Part shown: positions 1 through 10,726 of the stretch, in pieces | Layout: each line of letters opens with the position of its first letter | Numbering within the stretch: the first letter of the stretch is position 1 | From: Gammaproteobacteria bacterium | GTDB lineage: Bacteria; Pseudomonadota; Gammaproteobacteria; Enterobacterales; Kangiellaceae | NCBI GenBank assembly: GCA_013373375.1 | Contig: JABXHY010000004.1 | Location: 1 to 64,000, forward strand | Reading direction: 5' to 3' | Length of the DNA stretch: 64,000 nucleotides | Translations under genes and position numbers: made by a program | The notes under the pieces: generated by a model | Told to the model about the DNA's origin: nothing | The model's database searches: none | What the model saw: the letters and a program-made list of their open reading frames with translations, nothing else

Positions 1-54
<54 letters not shown>

Positions 55-175
55 TCATCAAAGTGGCGAAATTTTAACGAATACGGGCAAGAATCACAAG
101 TATCATGCATAATAAGTATTCAGAAAATACAAAATGATGACAATATCCGGTCGTACAGTATCTCCAAAGGTATTC

Positions 176-3100
176 ATGTTTTTTAAAAAGTTACTGTTAA
201 TAGTCAGCACACATATAATAGTATCGCTCAGTTTCGCCGATAGCACTGATGCTTTAAAACCTGTCATTCAAGAGCCTTATTTCCGGCAAATATCAGTGCC
301 TAACGGTTTACAATCTCGGTGGGTCAATGCGATAGCTCAAGACAATAATGGGTTCATCTGGGTTGGTTCAGCCAATGGTTTACAGCGTTACGACGGCTAC
401 GAAATGCTCGATATCGCTGGGCCGAATGAAATCCTGACTGGCACCGAAGTTTACGATTTATTTTTCGATAACCTAAATCGACTTTGGATCGCCAATGAAA
501 AATCAGCATTTCAGATCGACTTAGATACTTTGTCAGCAACGCCAGTTACGTTCGCAGGAGACCAGTTTAGTGAGTCAAAAATAAATCCGGTTATCCAAAT
601 TAAACAGTCGTCGGACGGAACTCTCTGGTTTGCTCGCTGGGATGGTGTCTTTGCTCTACAACCAGGAGCGACCGTTGCGCAACCAATCACAACTTCGTTT
701 GCCGATTTGGATTTTACTGAAGATGGCATTTTTAGTTTAGAAATTATCGAAGACACCTTATTCGTCGGAACAAGTAAAGGCCTCTATATTACCGACCGTC
801 AGAATCGATTTATTAATCGTATTAACTTACTCTCGGAAAATCCAGGTTCTTCAATAACTATTAGTGACATTGCCAAACATGGCGAACAAATTTGGCTGGC
901 GACTGATAAAGGCTTGCTCACCATCGAGGGGTGGACATCACAACAACAAGACTATCAAATCAAAACGATACACCCACACAAAAGCAATCGCTTCACCCAG
1001 TATGATAACAAGTTATGGGTGGCCACCACTGACGGTCTTTACAACATTGATTCATCCCAGCAAGTATCCAAATTTTTTAACTTGAATATTGACTCGCGTA
1101 GCAACAATGCTATTAAGCAAAGTTTTTTTGATGATAATGGATTTCTATGGTTAGCAACTTCAGGTAGCGGAATGTTGCAATGGTCTCCGATCAGTACTTC
1201 CATTCAACATTTTTTGGGCAATGATCAAGCTTCGTCTAGATACGGCCAATTCTCAAATATTTGGTCAATAAAAGAAATTGATCGAATACTCTGGGTCGGC
1301 ACTGAAGCTGGACTATTCAAACTTGACAAAGAAACAGGAAACATACTCGACAACTTTGTGGTAACACCAAAGAGCTGGCACATGTCAGAGAGGGGAATAT
1401 TTGACATCATCCCGGTAAAATCAAAACTTTGGTTAGCGACTTACTTTGACATTCGAGAATTTGATCCTGCAACTGGAGAAACGCGGTCTCTCCCGAACGC
1501 CCATAAACAATTGGTTGACAGCTATAAATTTAAAATAGCAGCGACACGTTTAATTGAAGATAAGCTATGGATTGGCTATCAAAATGGTTTAAAAGTTTAC
1601 TCGCCTTCAGAGGAACAATTTTCAGTTAATCAATTTACTTTCGAAAACGGCATGCCATTTAATGACGGAATCAGTTTTATTAAACAAGATCGGCTGGGTG
1701 ACATTTGGGTCGGTTCTAAATCTGCGCTTTACAAGGTCAATTTGTCAGAACAAACCGTTTCTCTTACTTTCAAGCAGCAGTTTAAAATTGGAGACCCTTT
1801 TCTTTCTGTTTCCGACATACACAGAATGAATCAAGATGAACTATGGATTGCTTACGGTGGAGCAGGACTTTTTCAGATATCGTTAAAAAACAACTCCGCA
1901 ACAAACTTAATCCGACACTATTCATCTCGTGATGGACTTGAAGATATGAATCTTTATAGCCTTTACTACCAAGAAAATCATTTCTGGATTTCAAGCCATG
2001 ATGGAATATTACTCTTCGATCCCAAAAACTTTCACTTCTTAAGACTGGCTAATTTTCATGGTGTAAAGGAAGAGGAGTTTAATCAGTTTTCACATACCAT
2101 TTTGTCTAATGGGAACTTAGCTTTTGGTAGCGTCAATGGACTATTTAAACTTAAAACAGAAGACATTATTCATAAACTACCTAAGTATCGAAACATTGCC
2201 ATCAGCAAGATTCAAGCTCTTGGTCAAAACCAGAGGTCGACATTCTTCTCAGGCAATATTGATAAGTTAACCTTACTTCAGAATAATTTCGGCATAAAAA
2301 TTCAAGTCACAGATTTTAATTTTTTTCGACAAATTAAAAGCCAATTTAACTTTTCACTCACAGGCGACAAAAAACTTGCTCTATCTCCATCATCCATTAA
2401 TAGCGTTACCATTGCAGGGCTGCCCTATGGTGACTATGAGTTATTAATCGCACCAACATTAGTAAACGACGAAACTCAAATTATTAAATTACCAGTAAAA
2501 ATCGAACCACCCCTTTACTTAACACAGGCTGCGTATTTAGCTTACGGGCTAGTTCTCTCACTGCTAACACTATTGATATTTATGTGGCGAAACCGAAGTC
2601 GCGCGATTAAGCAGCGTCAAATTGAACTTGTTAAACATTCTCGGGAACAGCTTCAGCTAGCTCTCGAAAACTCTAATTCTGGTGTTTGGGATTGGCGTAA
2701 AAACAATGATTCCATCGTCTATTTTCGTAGTTCAAAATCAAACAATGCTAGTACCGACCAAATTGATTTTGTTACTTTTATAGAACGAATTCACGAAGAC
2801 GATCGAACAAGATTTCTCTCTATCTGGTCACAGTTTTTAGAGAGTGAAACTAATTCTTTCGATTGCACATATAGAATTAAGTGTTCAGATCATCAATATT
2901 GCTGGGTGAGAGATGTTGGTAAGCCCGTCACTACAAAGCAAAACCAAGTAACCCGTGCAGTTGGCACCTATACTGACATTACTACTACTATCAAAAATCA
3001 AGAACAAGCTCTGATTTATGCGCAAACATATCAGGCAACGACCGATGCAGTCGTAATTCTTGATGATGCTCTCAATGTTAAGTCTGCTAACCCAGCTTTT

Positions 3101-4660
3101 TTTAAACTTTCAGGATTTCAAGAAAGCGATATTATTGATTACAGTGTCTCAAAACTTTACTCAGCGCAATTAAGAGTCGACTTTTACAATCAAGTGATAG
3201 ATGCCGTAAACGAAACCAACTCTTGGGAAGGTGAGGCTTGGCTACCGAGAAGCAAAGGTAAAGATCTACCTGTACTTTTAAAGGCAGGAAAAGCAATTGT
3301 CGGTGATTTACATTATTACTTCTTAATATGGTCAGATATTTCAGACTTAAAAGAAGCCGAAATAAAACTTGAGGAAATAGCCTACTTCGATCCGCTGACA
3401 GAGTTACCGAATAGAACTTTACTCACTGATCGGTTAGAACACGCTATTGAAAGAGCCACACATTTAAGACAAAAGCTCGCTTTACTCATCGTAAATCTCG
3501 ATCACTTTAAATCTATCAACGACTCTCTTGGCCATGCATCAGGCGATAAGTTACTAATAAAGGTAGCACAGCGATTACGAGAATCGATCGATCGAGATGA
3601 AACGGTAGCACGACTGGGTAGCGATGAGTTTATAATATTGCTGGAAAACCATATCGAGTTTGAGTCTGTTAACTTGCAAGCACAACACTTATTAGAAGTT
3701 ATGGCTAAACCGATTAATATCAATTCAGAAAGTATTGTTATATCCCCTAGTATTGGCATCAGCATTTTCCCAGAGGACGGGCGAGATAAAGAAAGCTTAC
3801 TGCGGCACGCCGATCTCGCCTTGAGCTATGCCAAAAAACTTGGCAAAGCACAATACCAATTCTATACCAAAAAACTCAACGAAATGGCCAAGAGCCAACG
3901 AGTTATGGAAGAAAGCTTACATCAAGCGGTGAAAAATCAAGAGTTTTATCCAGTATTTCAACCAAGATATGACCGCGAGCGAAATATTGTTGGCTTTGAA
4001 GTATTGCTTCGCTGGAAAAATAAGAATGGTCAGCATATTTCTCCTGATATTTTCATACCAATCGCAGAAAAGCTAAACTTAATTTTACCTATTACCGAGT
4101 GGTTATTTGATAAAGTTTGTACATTCCTAACTGAGAACGAAAACTTACTGAATCAGTATGAGTTTTCAATTAACCTCTCAAGAAATCATTTTATTAATTA
4201 CAATTTAATTCATCAAGTTAGAAAATGCTTAAGAGTGCATGATCTTAACTACTCCAACCTCGAGCTGGAAATTAACGAATCCACTTTGTTTAATGAGCAA
4301 ACCAAAACACAATCCATCATTAAAGATTTAAAAAGTCTCGGAGTGAAAATTGCCGTTGATAACTTTGGTACAGGCTACTCTTCATTAAGTCAATTAAAGA
4401 ACTATGATGTTGATAGGATCATTGTCGATCGCTCTTTTGTGTGGGGTACAGATCAAGACTCACATAGCAAAGCTATTGTTGAATCAATAATAAACATTGC
4501 GAAGAGTTTACAACTTGAAGTTATCTCTGAAGGCATTGAAACTGAAAATCAATTACAGTTTTTGATTTCAAGTGAGTCAGATTATTTTCAGGGTTACTAC
4601 CTTTCAAAACCTCTTGGTCAAGATGAACTATTGAAGCATTTAAAATCGAAGGAAAATTAA
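176..4660 (+). CDS. large membrane sensor: beta-propeller, PAS-PAS, degenerate GGDEF and degenerate EAL
   Basis: I chose ATG 176 because AAAGG lies 5 bases upstream and it starts a good signal peptide (MFFKKLLLIV, ending near SFA). An in-frame ATG at 134 would add 14 residues. Residues ~30-680 hold many WxGT/LWxxT repeats of the two-component-regulator propeller type. A Y_Y_Y-like beta domain follows, then one membrane span at ~786-805, two PAS-like domains (~830-945 and ~950-1070), a GGDEF domain (~1070-1230) and an EAL domain (~1245-1490). The propeller should be periplasmic and the signalling domains cytoplasmic. The GGDEF motif is GSDEF (G1148) and no RxxD inhibitory site is present. EAL reads EVL (E1275), the metal-binding DD pair reads DN (D1395), and the KIDRSF Lys is Ile. 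Both catalytic centres therefore look weakened; a c-di-GMP receptor role is possible. Its end overlaps the convergent mscS-like gene by 4 bases. Confidence 0.9.
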   Translation: MFFKKLLLIVSTHIIVSLSFADSTDALKPVIQEPYFRQISVPNGLQSRWVNAIAQDNNGFIWVGSANGLQRYDGYEMLDIAGPNEILTGTEVYDLFFDNLNRLWIANEKSAFQIDLDTLSATPVTFAGDQFSESKINPVIQIKQSSDGTLWFARWDGVFALQPGATVAQPITTSFADLDFTEDGIFSLEIIEDTLFVGTSKGLYITDRQNRFINRINLLSENPGSSITISDIAKHGEQIWLATDKGLLTIEGWTSQQQDYQIKTIHPHKSNRFTQYDNKLWVATTDGLYNIDSSQQVSKFFNLNIDSRSNNAIKQSFFDDNGFLWLATSGSGMLQWSPISTSIQHFLGNDQASSRYGQFSNIWSIKEIDRILWVGTEAGLFKLDKETGNILDNFVVTPKSWHMSERGIFDIIPVKSKLWLATYFDIREFDPATGETRSLPNAHKQLVDSYKFKIAATRLIEDKLWIGYQNGLKVYSPSEEQFSVNQFTFENGMPFNDGISFIKQDRLGDIWVGSKSALYKVNLSEQTVSLTFKQQFKIGDPFLSVSDIHRMNQDELWIAYGGAGLFQISLKNNSATNLIRHYSSRDGLEDMNLYSLYYQENHFWISSHDGILLFDPKNFHFLRLANFHGVKEEEFNQFSHTILSNGNLAFGSVNGLFKLKTEDIIHKLPKYRNIAISKIQALGQNQRSTFFSGNIDKLTLLQNNFGIKIQVTDFNFFRQIKSQFNFSLTGDKKLALSPSSINSVTIAGLPYGDYELLIAPTLVNDETQIIKLPVKIEPPLYLTQAAYLAYGLVLSLLTLLIFMWRNRSRAIKQRQIELVKHSREQLQLALENSNSGVWDWRKNNDSIVYFRSSKSNNASTDQIDFVTFIERIHEDDRTRFLSIWSQFLESETNSFDCTYRIKCSDHQYCWVRDVGKPVTTKQNQVTRAVGTYTDITTTIKNQEQALIYAQTYQATTDAVVILDDALNVKSANPAFFKLSGFQESDIIDYSVSKLYSAQLRVDFYNQVIDAVNETNSWEGEAWLPRSKGKDLPVLLKAGKAIVGDLHYYFLIWSDISDLKEAEIKLEEIAYFDPLTELPNRTLLTDRLEHAIERATHLRQKLALLIVNLDHFKSINDSLGHASGDKLLIKVAQRLRESIDRDETVARLGSDEFIILLENHIEFESVNLQAQHLLEVMAKPININSESIVISPSIGISIFPEDGRDKESLLRHADLALSYAKKLGKAQYQFYTKKLNEMAKSQRVMEESLHQAVKNQEFYPVFQPRYDRERNIVGFEVLLRWKNKNGQHISPDIFIPIAEKLNLILPITEWLFDKVCTFLTENENLLNQYEFSINLSRNHFINYNLIHQVRKCLRVHDLNYSNLELEINESTLFNEQTKTQSIIKDLKSLGVKIAVDNFGTGYSSLSQLKNYDVDRIIVDRSFVWGTDQDSHSKAIVESIINIAKSLQLEVISEGIETENQLQFLISSESDYFQGYYLSKPLGQDELLKHLKSKEN

Positions 4661-5721
4661 TCCACACGATGCAAATAAACATCAGTCTGAGGAAAAGGAA
4701 TAGATAACCCATTTTGGTTTACTGCGTCATACACTTGCTCATTCAGTTCATCAATTAGTTTTCCTCTCAACTCTGGGTTGGGCGACCAACATAACAAGTC
4801 AAACATGAGAGCAGAGTCACCAAAAGAACGAAATCTTACGCGTGGCTCGGGCTCTCGACATATTGAAGTATTGTTGTTAGCGACATCCATTAATACTTTT
4901 CTGATTAACTTTACATCGCTGCCATAAGCAAGACCGATTTGAATTTTAATACGGTACTTTTCATGAGGGCCTGACGATTCATTCGTTACTTTACTGTTAC
5001 CCATTATTGCATTTGGAATCGTAACTTCAACATCGTCCCGAGTTAATATACGCGTACTTCGAATTCCAATATTGGTTACTTTTCCACGTTCGCCAGAATC
5101 GAGGACAATATAGTCACCTATTTTATATGGCGCATCCGCCATTATAAAAACTCCAGCAAATAAATTTGCCATAGTGTCTTTTGCTGCCAAAGACATCGCC
5201 AAACCTAGTATACCGGCTGATGCAATGATAGGGCCTACGTTTATATCCCACACAACTAAAATAAAATAAGTACCCGTTGCGAGTGCAATAATGAGCAATA
5301 AGTTTTCAAACAGTGGAAGTGTTCTTACTTGGATAAAACTGGACTGCAAATTACGCTGCGCCGTTGAGTTAAGAATAAACTTTAAAACTCGATATACAAA
5401 AATACCCCACAAGAAAATAACAAAGGTTATTTCGATAGATTTAAAAGTTGTTAACCATATTTCTTCAAGTTTTAGGCTTTTAATTGCGAAGTAAATAGCA
5501 ATAAAAATAATACTCCATCGTACTGGAGCTTTTATGTTAGTTAATATTAAGTCATCAATTATATTCTTAGTTTTATTGGCGCCCCAAAAGTGCATGTGTT
5601 TTATCAAGAATGTTGCAATGTAAGATATAACGATACCAAAAAATAGCCAAATCCCAGCTTGAGCCCATTTATTCGGCAGCCAGTGAGCAATAAATTGTGC
5701 TATAGGTTCAATGGATTCCAT
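4657..5721 (-). CDS. MscS-family small-conductance mechanosensitive ion channel
   Basis: This 354-residue membrane protein has about five hydrophobic segments (near 20-42, 65-85, 92-112, 130-150 and 155-180). The last is the Gly/Ala-rich pore helix of MscS (GILGLAMSLAAKD), followed by the signature AGVFIMADAPYKIGDYI and the beta domain (TRILTRDDVEVTIPNAIMGN). Family members release solutes on hypo-osmotic shock, and extra-transmembrane variants are common. The gene starts 38 bases after the nuoN stop on the same strand, so read-through from the nuo operon is possible. It converges with the large sensor gene. The exact subfamily cannot be set from sequence alone. Confidence 0.92.
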   Translation of the reverse strand: MESIEPIAQFIAHWLPNKWAQAGIWLFFGIVISYIATFLIKHMHFWGANKTKNIIDDLILTNIKAPVRWSIIFIAIYFAIKSLKLEEIWLTTFKSIEITFVIFLWGIFVYRVLKFILNSTAQRNLQSSFIQVRTLPLFENLLLIIALATGTYFILVVWDINVGPIIASAGILGLAMSLAAKDTMANLFAGVFIMADAPYKIGDYIVLDSGERGKVTNIGIRSTRILTRDDVEVTIPNAIMGNSKVTNESSGPHEKYRIKIQIGLAYGSDVKLIRKVLMDVANNNTSICREPEPRVRFRSFGDSALMFDLLCWSPNPELRGKLIDELNEQVYDAVNQNGLSIPFPQTDVYLHRVD

Positions 5722-5759
5722 ATATACTCATTTTTTCTAATTCATTTAACTTTAAAGTT

Positions 5760-7187
5760 TTAGGTGAATGCATCTAAACAAAATTGATAGATAGTATCGG
5801 GAACTAAACCAAACAACAGAAGAGCTAAACAATTAAATGTAATCGCAAATCTAATACTACGACTTCTTACAAACTGAAACTCGTGCTCCGGCGCATCGAA
5901 GTAAATAAGTTTGATAACTCGCAAATAATAAAACAAACCAACCACTGAGAATATCACAGCAAATACCGCAAGTTGCCAGTAACCATTTAAGACAAGACTG
6001 CGAAATATTTCGAGTTTTGGCCAAAAACCTATAAACGGAGGAATTCCTGCCATCGACAGCATTACAAATGACATCATTAAGCCATACCAAGGATTTTTTC
6101 GCCCAAGGCCTTTAATTTCATCTAACGTTTCGTAAATATAACTTTCGCGGCTTAGGAAAATTATTAGCCCGAAGCCTGCAGTCGTCATTAGAGCATAGGT
6201 GATCACATAATACATTGCCGCAGAATGCCCGACAGACCCACCGGCATAAATTCCGAGTATCATATAACCCATATGAGCAATTCCAGAGTAGGCGAGTAAG
6301 CGCTTAAGATCGGTTTGCGCAATAGCAACCAAGTTGCCTATCGCAATAGACAAAACACCCGCCACTAAGATCAAAGGTTGCCAGGCTTCTGTTAAATCAG
6401 AAAATGTTTCCACCAGTAACCGCACCGTCAAGCCAAACACGGCTATTTTAGGCGCACTAGCGATGAAAGTTGTAATGGCCGTCGGCGAGCCTTGATATAC
6501 ATCCGGTAGCCACATATGGAATGGAACTAGTCCCAATTTAAAAGCAACGCCAGCAACAATGAAAATCATGGCGAAACTAACTAATAAAGGATGTTCAGTC
6601 ACTGCGATGGCTTCGGCGATAGCAGTTAATCCTAACTGTCCTGTGATTCCATATATAAGTGAAATACCATATAAAATAAATCCCGAAGCAATAGCTCCCG
6701 TAATAAAATATTTAACGGCAGCCTCGGATCCGATACTGTTACCCCGCTCCATGGCAATCATTGCATACATGGTGAGTGATAAAAGCTCCAATCCTAAATA
6801 AAGTGTAAGCAAGTGCCCACCCGATACCAGTATGCACATTCCAAGAACTGCAAAAATTACCAATGCGTAAAACTCTCCGCGCAAGAACTTTCGGCCTCTA
6901 ATAAATACTCGACCATACACAACGGCCAATGTACTGATAATGATGAGTGCGATTTTAAGTAATTGACTGAATATATCGACACGAAAGGTATCCAGATAAT
7001 AATCGAAAGCCTTAATTGGTAAATGAGTAGCGAGATAAATGGCAATACCGATAAGCCCAAGTTGAGTAACCAGGTAACAGCTTTGCTTTTCTCGATCAGT
7101 AGTAAAAAGATCCACCATCAAGACTAGGCATCCTAGGATAAGTAAAGCAATTTCCGGTAATAACGGTGTTAACTCTATTTCAGTCAT
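5760..7187 (-). CDS. nuoN: NADH-quinone oxidoreductase subunit N
   Basis: This is the last gene of the nuo operon: a 475-residue, fully hydrophobic antiporter-like subunit of the complex I membrane arm (E. coli NuoN has 485). The conserved channel glutamate is in LYLGLELLSLTMYA, and the Lys-containing helices VAFKLGLVPFHMWLPDVY and IAQTDLKRLLAYSGIAHMGY are present. The start ATG overlaps the nuoM stop by 4 bases, indicating translational coupling. It should form one of the proton channels coupled to quinone reduction. Confidence 0.97.
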   Translation of the reverse strand: MTEIELTPLLPEIALLILGCLVLMVDLFTTDREKQSCYLVTQLGLIGIAIYLATHLPIKAFDYYLDTFRVDIFSQLLKIALIIISTLAVVYGRVFIRGRKFLRGEFYALVIFAVLGMCILVSGGHLLTLYLGLELLSLTMYAMIAMERGNSIGSEAAVKYFITGAIASGFILYGISLIYGITGQLGLTAIAEAIAVTEHPLLVSFAMIFIVAGVAFKLGLVPFHMWLPDVYQGSPTAITTFIASAPKIAVFGLTVRLLVETFSDLTEAWQPLILVAGVLSIAIGNLVAIAQTDLKRLLAYSGIAHMGYMILGIYAGGSVGHSAAMYYVITYALMTTAGFGLIIFLSRESYIYETLDEIKGLGRKNPWYGLMMSFVMLSMAGIPPFIGFWPKLEIFRSLVLNGYWQLAVFAVIFSVVGLFYYLRVIKLIYFDAPEHEFQFVRSRSIRFAITFNCLALLLFGLVPDTIYQFCLDAFT

Positions 7188-8734
7188 AGCGTACAGATTC
7201 CACCATCAGTAAGCTTACTTTGAATCCCGCATTTCAAAAGATACTCAATGCTGGAGTGGGTTAATTCTAAAATAGGTTGAGGGTAAATTCCGAACAACAA
7301 CACAACAACCGCCAAACTTAATAAAATAAATATTTCTCTTGCCGAAAGGTCATTTAACACAGCAACTCTTTTTGACTCAACTTCACCAAACATAACTCTT
7401 CGGTACATCCAAAGCGTGTAAGCTGCGGCTAAAACTAAAGTGGTACCAGCCGAAATAGATAACCAAGGACTCACCTGAAACGCAGCAAGAATCACCATAA
7501 ACTCGCCGACAAATCCCGATGTTCCAGGAAGACCCGCATTTGCCATCGAAAATAACATAAAAAAACCAGCGAATTTTGGCATTACATTCGCCACACCGCC
7601 GTAATCGGATATTTGGCGTGAATGCATGCGATCATACAGAACTCCAATGCACAGGAACATTGCACCTGAAATAAACCCGTGAGAAATCATTTGAAAATAC
7701 GCGCCTTGTGTCGCGATTATCGCGGCATCAGTCTTAGTGTTACTCATCAACGAGAACACTAAAAAGATACCCATAACAACGAATCCCATATGGGCTATCG
7801 AAGAGTAAGCAATTAGTTTTTTCATATCTCGCTGCACTATTGCCACAAAACCGATATAAACGATTGCAATAATTGCTAAAACTAACAAAGTTTCCGACCA
7901 ATATAATGAAGCATCAGGCACTATTGGTAAGCTAAACCTTAAAAATCCATAGGCTCCCATTTTCAACATGATCGCAGCAAGCACCACAGAACCTCCTGTT
8001 GGAGCTTCAACATGAGCATCTGGAAGCCAAGTGTGCACTGGCCACATCGGAATTTTAACGGCAAAAGCAATTAAAAAGGCCCAAAAAATCAAGTGCTGCG
8101 TTGACATATCAACCGGAAGAATTTGTAGGTCCTGAATCACAAAAGAATCTGCTTTTATACCCAAATAGATTAATGCGACCAGCATTAAAACAGACCCGAT
8201 AAATGTGTACAAAAAAAACTTAATTGTCGCGTAAACGCGATTAGGACCACCCCATATCCCAATCACGAGAAACATTGGGATTAACATCGCTTCCCAAAAA
8301 ACATAAAACAAAATTGTATCCGCAGCTGCAAACACTCCATTCATTAACCCTGTCAAAAGCAAAAATGCAGCCATATACATGTTGACGCGATGCTCAATAT
8401 TGCGCCATCCAGCGATAGTCACAATAACACCAATGAAACTCGTCAGAATAATTAAGGGTAGAGAAAAGCCATCCACTCCGAGATGATAGTTTACGTTTAT
8501 TGACTCAAACCAAACTGAACGCTCCACAAACTGAAGAGCGTGCGTCGATGGATCGAACTGCATATACAAAGGGATACAAAAGAAAAGTGTTACTAACGAA
8601 ATAATTAACGCCAACCATTGACTCAATTTCTGCTTACTTTTGCCCACACTGAAAAGTAAAAAGGCGCCTCCAATAACTGGAAACCAAATGAGCAGACTAA
8701 GCCATGGAACTTGATTAGTGATGGTCGTATCCAT
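7184..8734 (-). CDS. nuoM: NADH-quinone oxidoreductase subunit M
   Basis: A 516-residue polytopic antiporter-like subunit of the complex I membrane arm. The key glutamate is in ILFYVFWEAMLIPMF, and the conserved stretches MWPVHTWLPDAHVEAPTGGS and RDMKKLIAYSSIAHMGFV carry the channel Lys and His residues. Length matches the family (about 500). It lies 19 bases after nuoL and overlaps nuoN by 4 bases. It forms the middle proton channel between NuoL and NuoN. Confidence 0.97.
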   Translation of the reverse strand: MDTTITNQVPWLSLLIWFPVIGGAFLLFSVGKSKQKLSQWLALIISLVTLFFCIPLYMQFDPSTHALQFVERSVWFESINVNYHLGVDGFSLPLIILTSFIGVIVTIAGWRNIEHRVNMYMAAFLLLTGLMNGVFAAADTILFYVFWEAMLIPMFLVIGIWGGPNRVYATIKFFLYTFIGSVLMLVALIYLGIKADSFVIQDLQILPVDMSTQHLIFWAFLIAFAVKIPMWPVHTWLPDAHVEAPTGGSVVLAAIMLKMGAYGFLRFSLPIVPDASLYWSETLLVLAIIAIVYIGFVAIVQRDMKKLIAYSSIAHMGFVVMGIFLVFSLMSNTKTDAAIIATQGAYFQMISHGFISGAMFLCIGVLYDRMHSRQISDYGGVANVMPKFAGFFMLFSMANAGLPGTSGFVGEFMVILAAFQVSPWLSISAGTTLVLAAAYTLWMYRRVMFGEVESKRVAVLNDLSAREIFILLSLAVVVLLFGIYPQPILELTHSSIEYLLKCGIQSKLTDGGICTL

Positions 8735-8753
8735 TTAATATATTTCTTTTATT

Positions 8754-10724
8754 CTAACTTAATGGTTGTAAAGGCCAGAGTAGCCAGCCCAACGCAATTA
8801 ACAATCCAAGGAGCATTAACAAGACATAGTGATACAAATAACCCGACTGTAACTTGCGAATAATCAGCGCAGTTAACTGAGTAAATCGAGCACTACCATT
8901 TACCGCAAGCCCATCAATTAGTAGCTTATCTCCTATTCGATAAAATAGTTGACCAAACCAAGTGCTCAGCTGTACCAACACCGTCTGATTGAACTTATCA
9001 AAGTAATAGTTATTTTCGAGAACTTTCAAAGGAATTTTTAATTTCCGTTGGATTACCGTTACAAAAGCAGGGTTCGCTTTGTACACATAAATAGTTAACA
9101 TTACACCTGATAACATTAACCAAAAGGGAAGCGTCTGCAGAGCGTGTAACGTAAACTCGCCAACCGAAGTAAAACTACGTGAAAAAATAGCTAACCCATT
9201 TTGATCGGGTAATACAAAAATAGATGAAGCGAAAAAGTCTCCGAACAGTAACGGCTCCATAGTTAACCAACCGATACCAATTGACGGAATGGCTAATAAG
9301 ATCAAAGGAACAATAATGACTCTAGGTGACTCATGCAGTTCTCGTTTTGTTGATGGAGAAAACCGCTCTTTTGTATGAAACACCAACATTAACAGACGAG
9401 TCGAATAAATAGCTGTAATGAAAATACCGATTAACAAACACCAATACGCAAATGAACTGAACGTTTGCTCTGAGTAATGCACCGATTCTATTATCGCATC
9501 TTTCGAATAAAACCCTGAGAATAACGGCATACCTATTAGAGCAAGACTTCCAATCAGCGAACAAATATAAGTGATTGGCATATACCTTCTCAAACCACCC
9601 ATTTTTCGAATATCTTGAATATGATGCATGCCTATAATGACAGAACCAGCAGCTAAAAAGAGTAAGGCTTTGAAAAATGCATGAGTCATTAAATGAAAAA
9701 TACTTGCGGCGTAAGCAGAAGCGCCTAAAGCTGCGACCATGTAACCGAGCTGGGACAAGGTCGAATAAGCAATAATTCGTTTAATGTCGTTTTGGATAAT
9801 CCCAAGTATTCCCATCGATAATGCGGTAATGGCACCAATAAATAAAACAAAAGATAAAGCTGTATCAGACAGCTCGAACAGAGGAGACATTCTTGCGACC
9901 ATAAACACACCTGCGGTTACCATTGTCGCAGCATGAATTAAAGCCGAAATAGGCGTCGGCCCTTCCATAGAGTCGGGTAACCAGACATGCAAAGGTACCT
10001 GAGCTGACTTCCCCATCGCGCCAATAAACAAGCAAATGCAAATAAACGTTATAATTGACCAGTCGCCGAATCCTATATTAATCGTTTCGATTGAGTCTGA
10101 AGATTGCGACACGGTTTGAAATATAGTTGCGTAATCCAACGAATTAAATAAATACAAGATGGCGGCTATACCCACTAAAAAACCAAAGTCACCCACTCGA
10201 TTTACCAAAAAAGCCTTTAGGTTTGCAAATACCGCAGAGTCTTTTTTAAACCAAAACCCTATCAATAAATAGGATACTAATCCTACTGCTTCCCAACCAA
10301 AAAATAGTTGAAGAAAGTTATTGGCTAAAACCAACATTAACATCGCAAAAGTAAAGAGACTGATATAACTAAAAAAGCGATGGTAGCCTGAATCATTCTT
10401 CATATAGCCAATGGTATAAATATGTACCATTAACGAAACAAAGGTAACAACATTGATCATAATTAACGACAAACCGTCGACTAAAAAGCCAATCGAAAAA
10501 GTTAAGTCACCAAAAGATGCCCAGTTATAGAGTGTGAAATTTAGATCAGGTGCTGCGTGCAGTAATTTATCGAATAGTAATTTAGCTGAAGCAAGAAAAG
10601 AGATAAGCACACCACCAACAGCAACCCAATGGGAAATTCTCTTGCCTAATTTTGCTCCCAAAAAACCACAAAATAGAGCGCCAATTAACGGAGCAAAAAC
10701 GATGAGCAGTATAGTATTTTGCAT
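8754..10724 (-). CDS. nuoL: NADH-quinone oxidoreductase subunit L
   Basis: At 656 residues this is the largest membrane subunit of complex I. It has the antiporter core (FFGWEAVGLVSYLLIGFW with the channel Glu; PLHVWLPDSMEGPTPISALIH; NDIKRIIAYSTLSQLGYM). A C-terminal extension ends in a hydrophobic helix (YHYVLLMLLGLLIALGWLLWP), as expected for the lateral helix that runs along the membrane arm. It is slightly longer than the E. coli protein (613). The gene follows nuoK with a 2-base gap and sits at the distal end of the proton-pumping arm. Confidence 0.97.
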   Translation of the reverse strand: MQNTILLIVFAPLIGALFCGFLGAKLGKRISHWVAVGGVLISFLASAKLLFDKLLHAAPDLNFTLYNWASFGDLTFSIGFLVDGLSLIMINVVTFVSLMVHIYTIGYMKNDSGYHRFFSYISLFTFAMLMLVLANNFLQLFFGWEAVGLVSYLLIGFWFKKDSAVFANLKAFLVNRVGDFGFLVGIAAILYLFNSLDYATIFQTVSQSSDSIETINIGFGDWSIITFICICLFIGAMGKSAQVPLHVWLPDSMEGPTPISALIHAATMVTAGVFMVARMSPLFELSDTALSFVLFIGAITALSMGILGIIQNDIKRIIAYSTLSQLGYMVAALGASAYAASIFHLMTHAFFKALLFLAAGSVIIGMHHIQDIRKMGGLRRYMPITYICSLIGSLALIGMPLFSGFYSKDAIIESVHYSEQTFSSFAYWCLLIGIFITAIYSTRLLMLVFHTKERFSPSTKRELHESPRVIIVPLILLAIPSIGIGWLTMEPLLFGDFFASSIFVLPDQNGLAIFSRSFTSVGEFTLHALQTLPFWLMLSGVMLTIYVYKANPAFVTVIQRKLKIPLKVLENNYYFDKFNQTVLVQLSTWFGQLFYRIGDKLLIDGLAVNGSARFTQLTALIIRKLQSGYLYHYVLLMLLGLLIALGWLLWPLQPLS

Positions 10725-10726
10725 AT

